NCBI GenBank assembly: GCA_905221605.1 | Contig: CAJNDS010000131.1 | Span: forward strand, 140,001 to 192,500 | Length of the DNA: 52,500 nt | Source of the DNA: Symbiodinium natans | Lineage: Eukaryota; Sar; Dinophyceae; Suessiales; Symbiodiniaceae | Direction: 5' to 3' | Part shown: piece by piece, positions 39,401 through 47,447 of the stretch | How the letters are laid out: each line of letters starts with the position of its first letter | How positions within the stretch are numbered: position 1 is the stretch's first letter | Position numbers and translations under genes: made by a program | Notes under the pieces: model-generated | Seen by the model: the letters and a program-made list of their open reading frames with translations, nothing else | Database searches by the model: none | Told to the model about the DNA's origin: nothing

Positions 39401-42400
39401 GCGAGAGTCCCTACCGACACGCTCTGGTCAGTCCAGTCATGTGTCCTTGCCTAACTCCCTCTTTTAGTGTGGCCCATCGAATCTAGGGTATTGACAACTA
39501 TTACTTGCTGAAGAAACCCCCCAAAAAGTGAAATATCATAGTAGCTTACCTCGCGGCATACTTTCATGCCAAGCATGTTCGTGGACTCGGGTGGCTGGGC
39601 AATTCGCTCGCTCTCTGGCGTATGCGGTGCCAGCTGTCCATTCCTCGGTTTAGGGTTTAGGTTTTCGGGTCTAGGGTTTAGGGATTAGGGCCCTTTGAAG
39701 CCGTAGGAAGAGTCCCCCCCCCCCTCCCCAAACACTGAAGTCAATAAAACCCCCAACTCAAGCACTAATCACAGCATCCCGGGCACTAAGCCCCAGAGGT
39801 CATCGCCGCGCGCCGGGTTGAGATGTCCAGCCTTTGGAACCGATATGTCCAGTTCAAGACGAGGCCAGATCACCGAAGCTCAAAGGCCCTAACTCCTAGA
39901 CCCTCTAAGCCCTGAGCCCTTAAGATCTTAGCATCCGCAGTTGCTGAGTTGCTGTTTCGTTTTACCCAAGACCCCCCAAAAAACCCTAAAACCCCAAAAC
40001 CCTGAACCCTAAACCCCAAACCCTCAACCCCCAAACTCTAAACCCCAAACCCTAAACCCCTAAACCCCAACCCCCAGACCCTAAACCCCAAACCCCAAAC
40101 CCCAAACCCTAAACCCCAAACCCCAAACCCCCAAACCCTCAAACTACCCATGTACAAGCAGCTGCAGGTTGGGGGGGGGGGGGAGCTCCTAACCCCAAAT
40201 TTAAGAGCCGGCTCAAGCCGCCGACCCCGCTGGAACCGCCTATGGTCCGTGAGTTTATGCCGTGTGGGTGGCCTGGCCCTCCAGGGAAAAGCTGCCCGGG
40301 GACCCCCCCCTACCCCCCCCCACCCCCCCCGCGTTTTGGGGGGGTAAGGAGGGAAAGAGGGAGGTTTTCACCTCCTTTTCCCATCCAACACGCCGCCAGG
40401 GTCGGCGGACCCCAAACCCCAAACCCCAAACCCCCAACCCCAAACCCCAAACCCCCAACCCCAAACCCCAAACCCCAAACCCCAAACCCCAAACCCTAAA
40501 CCCTTTGGAAGTTCCCCCCAACCTCTTCAAAAACCCTAAACCCTAAACCCTAAACCCTAAACCCTAAATCCTAAACCCTAAACCCTAAACCCTAGCACCA
40601 GCCGAAGGTTGCGGGGGGAACTCCTGGCCTCTGGTCTGCCTGCCTTTGCATCCGCCGAGTTCTTGGAGCGCAGCACAGGGGGGAGGTTCTCTAAGTTTGG
40701 GGTTTGGGGGGTTTAGGGGGTTTAGGGGGTTTAGGGTTTGGGTTAAGGGTTTAGGGTTTAGGGGGTTTGGGGCTTTTGGGGTCCTTCTTGTAAGGGTGCC
40801 GTACTACAAAAGGGACCCAAAAGGGAACCGAAGCCAGAGAACTACCCATGGGTCTTCAGGGATTTCCGGACTTAGAGGGGTTTAAGGGGGTCTTGTAATA
40901 TAGGGGTCTTATCGAGGCTTCAAGGAGCTTGAGGGGACTTAGTTAGGGCTTGGGGGTTGAGATGGGGTAGGGGGTTTCGCAGTTTTGGCTGCGGGGCTGA
41001 CGGTTTCGAAGGCATCATGCCTTGGTGTGGATTGCATGCAGCCGCCAGCTTCCACAGCGATCCACAAGATCCTGACGATGTCTGAAGATTGGTGCCCTTG
41101 CCACGCAATCCCCAAACCCTAAACCCTTCTAAACTTTAAACCCTAAACCCTAAACCCTGAACCCCAAACCCCAAACCCCAAACCCTACACCCTAAACCCT
41201 AAACCCTAAACCCTTTCTCCACCAGCATATCGCCACGAGCGAGCCTCTCTTTAGGGTTTAGGGTTCAGGTTTTGGGTTCAAGTTTACAGACCCCTTTAAT
41301 TAAAATACAAAGTCCTTTTCTTGCAGGTTCCCTCTCGCTTTTGAGGTTTTCACGCTTTAGGGTAATGGGTTTAAACGGGGCTTAGGGAGGTGTGGGCTTT
41401 TGGGTGCAGGGTTCAGAGGTTCAGGTGTTTATCCTGTCATGGGCCAGGGTTATGGGGTGCGCGCAGGAGGGCCAGGCGCATGGGGGAGCCGCTTGGAAGC
41501 GAGACGATAGGACCTCAAAACCGGAGGTGGTAGGGCCTTCATTGGGCTTTAGGGTTTGAGGGTTTAAGTGCTCTTCTGTTTTTGAGGGATGTAGAGATTT
41601 TGGGGCTTTACAGGCTTTAGGGACTTTGGAGGATGTGGGGAGTTCGGTTCTCTTGGCCGCAACCCTGCCTGAGATGTCTTGAGCCTGCACGACTTAGTGT
41701 GACAGATGTGCTGAGTCCTCCGAAAGCCTAAGCACCCTAGATCCCAGACTCCTTGTAGCAACAACTATCCCCAAACCTCCCAAACCCTACATCCCCTGGG
41801 CCGTTGTGTTTACCCAAAACCCTAAAACCCTAAAACCCTAAAACCCTAAAACCCTAAAGCCCTAAAACCCTAAAACCCTAAAACCCTAAATCCCTAAATC
41901 CCTAAATCCCTAAATCCCTAAAACCTTAGAGCCTAAACCCTAAACCCTAAACACTTGTTTACTTGATCCTTGTCGGCTTCTGAGCCAGAACTGAGGAGAT
42001 TCTCACCCACGCCTTCTTGAAGAGCCTGTCGGCGCGAGGCCGCCCTTTTTTGAAGAGGCTGTTTAGGGTTTGGCCCCTCAATCCTAAACCAGAGAACCCT
42101 AAATCATAAACCCTAACCCCTCAACCCTAAACCCTAAACCCTACACCCTAAACCCTATACCCTAAACCTCGGATCACCCTCGGCCCCAAACCGGCCCCAA
42201 ACCTATGAAGTTGCTAAAGTTTCCCTAAACCCTAAACCCTAAACCCTAAACCCTAAACCCTAAACCCTAAACCCTAAACCCTAAACCCTAAACCCTAAAC
42301 CCTAAACCCTAAACCCTAAACCCTAAACCCGCAGGTGTGGTCCAGACGACGATCTCCGCCGAGTCGTTGGAGGGCGATGTGCAGGTCCGACTCGGTTTAG

Positions 42401-45400
42401 GGTTTAGGGTTTAGGGTTTAGGGTTTAGGGTTTAGGGTTTAGGGTTTAGGGTTTAGGGTTCAGGGTTTAGGGTTTAGGGTTTAGGGTTTAGGGTTTATGA
42501 TGGGGTTTGGATTTGAGCATTTGCAGTGGGGCTGATGGCTTTACGCTTTGAGGGCTTGTGTCTAGGGGCTTCAAAACATCCTAGGAATACACAAGCTGTA
42601 ACCCCAAACCCCAAACCCCAAACCCCAAACCCCAAACCCCAAACCCCAAACCCCAAACCCCAAACCCCAAACCCTAACCCCTAAACCCCAAACCCCAAAC
42701 CCCAAACCCCAAACCCTAAACCCTAAACCCTAAACCCTAAACCCTAAACCCTAAACCCTAAACCCTGTGAAGGAGCACCTCCTCTGGCACGGCACCTCAC
42801 GCAAGGCTGCAGAGGCCATCGTGAGAGCTGACTTCCGCATGCCAAAGGAGCGAAGAGCGAACGCGTCTAGGGTTTAGGGTTTAGGGTTTAGGGTTTAGGG
42901 TTTAGGGTTTAGGGTTTAGGGTCTAGGGTCTAGGGTTTAGGGTTTTAGGGTCTAGGGTTTAGGGTTCAGGGTTTAGGGTTTTGGGTTTTGGGTTTTGGCT
43001 TGGCCTTTGAGGCATTTAAGGCTTCTAAGGCCTTTACGACTTTCAAGGCTCTTAAGGCTTTTAAGGCTTCATAAAGATTTTTGAGGCTTGCAAGGGTTCG
43101 TGGTTTACGACTACGTGTGGAAACAAATCAAGCCGAACAGGGCTTGGATGCTAAAATTCAAAAGTCAAGGGAAAAAGGGTTGAGAAAAATTCGGTGCGGG
43201 AAAATATGTCTCGCAGAAGGGGCCTAAAGTCAAGACCTTCGAATCATGGCTTTGCACAATTTCCAGCTAAATAGCTCACCGACTTGATCATGACGTTGGG
43301 ACCAGTCTTTCTCATGGGTGTACGCTTGCTCACAAAACTATGGGGTCAAAGATCATGGGGACATGTCGCGACTGCTGTGTATGTCCCATGTTGTTGAAGG
43401 AGCAAGCCGGACAAGCAACAACATAGTATATTTTGCTCCGAAGGTCCGAAAGCAGGGGTCTGTTCGAGGCACTATGGCCAACGTTTTGCAGTTTGATCTC
43501 TTTGCGATGTTTGGGGACACAGGATTGCAGGCAAAGGGGACGATAGCTCGGAATTCGTCTTACTGCTTCATGGGTGCGTGGTGGGCGGTGCACGGATGAG
43601 AGGCTAATGTACTAAGGCCTGGAAAGAACCCGCAAAAAATGTCAGTTGCACGTGTTCATTTTGATCCGGTCTGGCAAAACAAAGTTTTCCCGCCAGAGTT
43701 TTTCCTAAAAACAAAATTCCCGGGAAATTGTTTTTGAGCCGCTCTCGCATTCAGGAAAACAGCTCCAGAAACAATAGAAATCCAGGCATACACGAAAGAA
43801 ACCTTAAGAAAAAATCGCCTGACCCGGGACATTTTCTTCAGGATTCCAGCCCCCGAGCGGGAATTTAAAGAAAAAACCTGAGGTGCGAGGACTTGGGGTT
43901 CAGTTTGCACGAACAACATTGTTCTTCATATTGGTGAGTGAGGGGGGGCGGGGTAGGGCTTTGTTAGGCACATGTCGCAGGAGATGTCTGCGCCAGAGAT
44001 GGTGGTCCTGCAGTTTTGACATTTTTTCCAGCCTGCTAAGCATGGGTCATTCGTGTTTGTAATGGTACAGCCTACAATCGATGTCAACAGGTTTTTCAAA
44101 ATGTCGCTCAACCCCCCAGCTTAATTTCCTTGTCGAAACTTTTCTCCCGTGACTTTTGAAATTTAGCAGGCTTGGATCCCCCCTGTGCAGCCTTCATGAG
44201 GGTGGCTGTCAAAATTGTGGTCCCTGTTCGGGTCCCGATTCTAACACGGCAGCAAAAAGTTAAGGTACCCCAAAAGGGATCATTATTTTGACAACCACCC
44301 ATGAGGAGATAAAGAACGGAGCGCGGTTTGGCCGGGGGCTCTACTTTGCCGAGGACGTCGGCAAGAGTTTGACGTATGACTCTTGGACCCAGAGATCAGT
44401 TGGTTCTTGCCGATTCGAGGCGGTCATTTAAGGGGTAAAAGGAGGGACCCCTAGAAGGGACCCTTAATCTTGTTCTCCTCTATGACCCCTGTACATACCT
44501 TAAAAGGTACTTTAGTAGCCCCCCAATAGCCCTGAATCACCCCTAAGGTCCCTTCTAAGGGACACTCCTTTAGTTCCTTGAGTCATGAGCCATCATGCGG
44601 TGGCTAAGGCTCCGGCGAACACGTCTTCTGATGGACGAACGACCTCGCAGTTTCTGCAACTCCGCAAGCACTTGCTTACCCAGACCCTGGGAGGATCCAA
44701 AAGGTAGAACCCCCCAAATAGTACCCCATACTACTATGGTTTGATTCTTAGGAACCCTTCAGGGGATCTGCTTTTTGGATCCTCCCAGGGGTCTGGGTTA
44801 GTTTCTCAGGTTGATCGGATTTGTCGCAGTCGCAGCATCCCCATATCCCAAATGGCAATTTCCCAAAATAGGGGCACCCCTTGTAGACCCCAAATAGAAG
44901 AGAATCCCCTTAAAGGGACCCCCCCCACAAAGGGTATCCCCTATTTTCGCGCCAGGCTTCTCTGCCGCGTGCTGTGTGGACAGATGCACTACACGAAGGA
45001 GACATCTGACCTGGATGCGGTGGTCTCAGCTCACAAGGCACGGGCTTTCCCAACCAGCGTTCGCTTTGGCGTTTACTATAGGGTGTCGGGATAATTACCA
45101 ATAGTGGTCCCTTATGGTCCCTTTAGAGTTATGCCATAGTAACCCCCCCAAAACCCTAATTATTCTAACTATTAAGGCCCCTATATTTCTGCATGTCTGG
45201 GCTTTAGGGTGGAGTTTTTCGGCAGGAGTTACAATGTCAAGAGCTGCAATCATGGAAGCCAGGTCGTCCTGAGTCCAGAAAACACTAGCCACACCCCCTG
45301 CAGTCCACGGGGAAGCAAGACGCTGAAAGTCTGACTGCACGCATGTTTTCTGCTTTTCTGACAATTTGTGTACCTAGAACCCTCTCCGCAAAGCTTCTGG

Positions 45401-45711
45401 CTATTCGTCATGCAGTCGCTACCAGGTGGGAAAGCACTCTGTTCTGGCGAACCCTCTGCGTGAAGGGGTGCGCGAGTTCGTCGTCTGGCACGAAATGCAG
45501 GCGGACAGTTGTGAAAAGCTCATGGAAGCCGGGAAGTGTAATTCCCCTAGCCCTAAACCCTAAAAACCCCTAAGCCCGAAGCCCTAATCATGGTAGCTAC
45601 AAGGCGTAACTTACGACGAGAATGCTTCTGTACTGCGAGTCCACATCCTCCACGCAGGTATACCCAGAGTACGTTGTGGAAGTCGCGGTTCACGATGTCG
45701 AAGCCCCGTGA
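36498..45711 (+). CDS. PARP-B2: PARP-domain ADP-ribosyltransferase, multi-exon
   Basis: Paralogue of PARP-B1. Exons: 36498-about 36550 (EPFKFGLAQLHTQ), about 37372-37428 (RLPVYWKHFHLNPQTNFFE), 37795-37861 (RDLLGQLAQACYPG), 39799-39863 (ARRVEMSSLWNRYVQFKT), 40608-40665 (ASGLPAFASAEFL), 41996-42057 (EILTHAFLKSLSARG), 42335-42384, 42773-42847 (EHLLWHGTSRKAAEAI, His), 44306-about 44380 (FGRGLYFAEDVGKSLTYD, Tyr), 44956-45036 (LLCRVLCGQMHYTKE), 45426-45500 (REFVVWHEMQ), 45658-45711 (VYPEYVVEV, Glu, TGA stop). The His-Tyr-Glu triad is intact. PARP-B1 has the first two exons as one. Two acceptors lie at the ends of inverted-repeat elements (44304 and 44955). The boundary near 36550 is not resolved. 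Confidence 0.83.
37168..37320. repeat. G-strand telomeric array
   Basis: TTTAGGG units with CTTAGGG variants in the intron that splits the PARP-B2 LPVYW region. Confidence 0.93.
37890..37982. mobile_element. MITE family B, full copy in PARP-B2 intron
   Basis: GGATGTTCCCCCTCATAACA and GTCCTTAAT at the left, GCCTGTTAGTATAAGGGGGA and ACATCC at the right. A good reference copy for the family. Confidence 0.8.
38300..38640. other. AT-rich stretch, no gene
   Basis: Markedly richer in A and T than its surroundings, with CTCTCTCTATATATATA and TATATTCTGTTATATTAC. The only open frame is low-complexity, so I call no gene. Confidence 0.6.
38862..38968. mobile_element. MITE family C, copy 2, in PARP-B2 intron
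   Basis: GGTTGTCAAAATTATGATCC and CTTTTGGGGTACC at the left; AAGGGACCGTAGTTTCGACA and ACCC at the right. Confidence 0.75.
39960..40145. repeat. C-strand CCCCAAA/CCCTAAA tract
   Basis: Degenerate units, mostly CCCCAAA, leading to repeat family X. Confidence 0.9.
40198..40411. mobile_element. Telomere-associated repeat family X, copy 3
   Basis: AATTTAAGAGCCGGCTCAAG and CCGCCGACCCCGC at the left, ACACGCCGCCAGGGTCGGCG and GACC at the right, shortest of the three copies. Confidence 0.75.
40412..40594. repeat. C-strand array CCCCAAA then CCCTAAA
   Basis: Tandem CCCCAAA/CCCCCAA units to 40500, then CCCTAAA to 40594, ending before the PARP-B2 exon at 40608. Confidence 0.93.
41816..41950. repeat. 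C-strand array with octamer CCCTAAAA
   Basis: Units of eight bases, CCCTAAAA and CCCTAAAT, rather than seven, before the PARP-B2 exon at 41996. Confidence 0.92.
42222..42330. repeat. Interstitial telomeric array, C-strand
   Basis: Fifteen CCCTAAA units ending at the acceptor GCAG of the 42335 exon. Confidence 0.97.
42394..42497. repeat. Interstitial telomeric array, G-strand
   Basis: Fourteen TTTAGGG units starting ten bases after the end of the 42335-42384 exon. Confidence 0.97.
42600..42765. repeat. C-strand array CCCCAAA then CCCTAAA
   Basis: It ends just before the acceptor of the WHGT exon of PARP-B2. Confidence 0.96.
42869..42985. repeat. G-strand telomeric array
   Basis: TTTAGGG units with TCTAGGG variants directly after the WHGT exon. 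Confidence 0.96.
43135..44187. mobile_element. 1-kb inverted-repeat element in PARP-B2 intron
   Basis: GCTAAAATTCAAAAGTCAAG and GGAAAAAGG near 43150 is found as its reverse complement near 44136-44172 (CTTTTCTCCCGTGACTTTTG then AAATTTAGC) with a few mismatches, enclosing about 1 kb of unique, less GC-rich DNA. A 93-codon + frame (43318-43599) and an 87-codon - frame (43656-43919) lie inside; neither has a motif I recognise. Probably a non-autonomous DNA transposon. Confidence 0.55.
44193..44304. mobile_element. MITE family C, copy 3, supplying a splice acceptor
   Basis: CATGAGGGTGGCTGTCAAAA and TTGTGGTCCC pair with GGGATCATTATTTTGACAAC and CACCCATGAG. The terminal ATGAG is the apparent acceptor of the PARP-B2 Tyr exon at 44306. 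Confidence 0.75.
44679..44798. mobile_element. MITE family D, copy 2, in PARP-B2 intron
   Basis: ACCCAGACCCTGGGAGGATC and CAAAAGG against CTTTTTGGATCCTCCCAGGG and GTCTGGGT. Terminal inverted repeats of about 25 bp. Confidence 0.8.
44847..44955. mobile_element. MITE family E copy ending at a PARP-B2 splice acceptor
   Basis: AATTTCCCAAAATAGGGGCA and CCCC at the left, GGGTATCCCCTATTTTCGCG and CCAG at the right. The last CCAG is the acceptor of the exon GCTTCTCTGCCGC (LLCRV). The other paralogue has an ordinary TTTCAG acceptor here. Confidence 0.75.
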
Positions 45712-45787
45712 AGGGAAGTCCTGGAGGGGCGCTCCCTAAACCCTAAACCCTAAACCCTGAAGGGAAGTCCTGGAGGGGCGCTCCCTA
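45709..45787. repeat. Perfect 30-bp duplication flanking a telomeric tract
   Basis: TGAAGGGAAGTCCTGGAGGG and GCGCTCCCTA at 45709-45738 is repeated exactly at 45758-45787 with AACCCTAAACCCTAAACCC between. The first copy contains the PARP-B2 stop codon. Confidence 0.9.
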
Positions 45788-45966
45788 CAAGCGCAGTTTC
45801 TTCAGACGACAGTTGTCTGCCTTGTAGAGCCTTTGCAATTGCAAAGGTCCGGTGTAGCTTGCAGCAGTTCGGAACGTTCCATAAGACAGTGTATGAGCGT
45901 AAGATAGAGTATGGCCTTTCGGAAAGCACGGGACCATGTCCATGTCGTTCTTCTCTTCTCAAGGCC

Positions 45967-46050
45967 TATTATGACTGTACTTCTGACCCACTTGAAAGCC
46001 CTCTAAGTGCCGTAATAGGGTTAGAATCTGGTAGCAAGTACAGTCATAAT
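45967..46050. mobile_element. Small foldback element, family G
   Basis: ATTATGACTGTACTTCTGAC at the left and AAGTACAGTCATAAT at the right, with ACTTGAAAGCCCTCTAAGTG inside. Related arms (CTGTACTT) occur in the element at 49246. Confidence 0.6.
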
Positions 46051-46189
46051 CTTCCGCCATCCCAGTGGCACCAGGTTGTCGACCCTCCTGGAGTTCTTTT
46101 TTTTTTGCCAAAACTAGTCGCAAGCATCGGCGCGGCACCTCTTCCATTCTTGCCGTCGCCGGCCTTCGCTTCCCTTAGCCTCCTGGCCG

Positions 46190-46336
46190 GCCCAAAGTGT
46201 GGCCATACTGGCCCAAACTGGGGGTTTCCGAAACGTAGGGATACCTTTTTGGGGTCCTTATTTTGAGGGGATCCAACTATTTGGGGGTCTATATCAGGGG
46301 TCCCTTATATTCGTGAACCCCCAAGTGGCCATACTT
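46190..46336. mobile_element. MITE family E-like element with target duplication
   Basis: Arms CTGGGGGTTTCCGAAA and TTCGTGAACCCCCAA are inverted. Directly outside both is GTGGCCATACT (about 46198-46209 and 46324-46335), which looks like an 11-bp target-site duplication. Confidence 0.65.
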
Positions 46337-46479
46337 AAAGAGCTGCAGACTCAAAGAGTCGGGGGTTGGCTCGCCCGTCGAACCAGCGCGCGCTCGCCTC
46401 GCGAGCAAAGGCTGCGTGCTGCACTGCACAACCTAATGCCCGAAGCTTCACCTGCCCCCCCCCCCCCCCCTTCAGGTAA

Positions 46480-46637
46480 ACCCTCAACCCTGAACCATGA
46501 ACCCTGAACCCTAAACCCTGAACCCTAAACCCTAAACCCTGAACCCTAAACCCAAACCCTAAACCCTAAACCCTAAACCCTAAACCCTAAACCCTAAACC
46601 CTAAACCCTAAACCCTAGACCCTAAACCCTAAACCCC
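46480..46637. repeat. Interstitial telomeric array, C-strand
   Basis: CCCTAAA and CCCTGAA units after a C run at 46456-46470. The 46640-47420 interval that follows has a G-strand tract (46731-46785), an AT microsatellite (47330-47417) and no gene I can support. Confidence 0.95.
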
Positions 46638-47447
46638 TTCGTAGAGGCCCAGCAGGGCCATGGCTTCGCTCCATTAGCCCTGCAATTTCTGCTTCACTAG
46701 CGCGTTCTGGGGTCCACCTTGTCGCTTACGGTTTAGGGTTTAGGGTTTAGGGTATAGGGTTTAGGGTTTAGGGTTTAGGGTTACCCCAGAAGCCTGAAAC
46801 CCTGCGAGCCCTCAACCCTACAAGCCCTGCAAGCCAGCAAAGCCCCGAAAAGCTCAAAGCCCGCTGAGCCCCAGAAGCCGGAACCCCAAACGCCGTAAAC
46901 CCTAAAAAACCCCCAAACACCCACGCCCGTCATCCGTGAAGCCCAACCCAAGACCCCAAATTTCTGAGGCATCCTCAGAGCTTGGGGGCTTCAAAGAGGG
47001 TCACCAGGACATTTCTGAAAAAATCTCCAACACTTCTAAGCCCACAGCAGGGAGAGCCCCTGTAGCCTCAAAAAGAGGGATGCCTAGGCCCAAGCAAAGC
47101 AGAAGTTGTGGGCCCAAAGTGACCTGTCTCAGGCGTGTGAAGTGAAGGCCCAAGTGAAGCGTCACATGCAGTCCTACGTGAAACCTGTGACCCACAAGAG
47201 GGGCACCTCACGATGTGCGATTTCAGACATGGTGCAGGGAAGTTCCTTAGACCACGTGCCGAGACTTCGTAGGAGAAAAAGATGCATACTATAGGTCCTA
47301 CATACTTGTTGTTTAATACATATTTCTATATTCATACACACATATAAATAGATACATAAATAGATAGGAAAAATAAGTAAGTAAATAAATAAATAAATAA
47401 ATATATATATATATATACACATTTCCTTATAGGTTTTCAAAACTGAT

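Noticed and set aside
43318-43599. Transposase gene in the 1-kb element
   Set aside because: The 93-codon frame has no DDE/D pattern or helix-turn-helix that I can see, and the opposite strand is also open.
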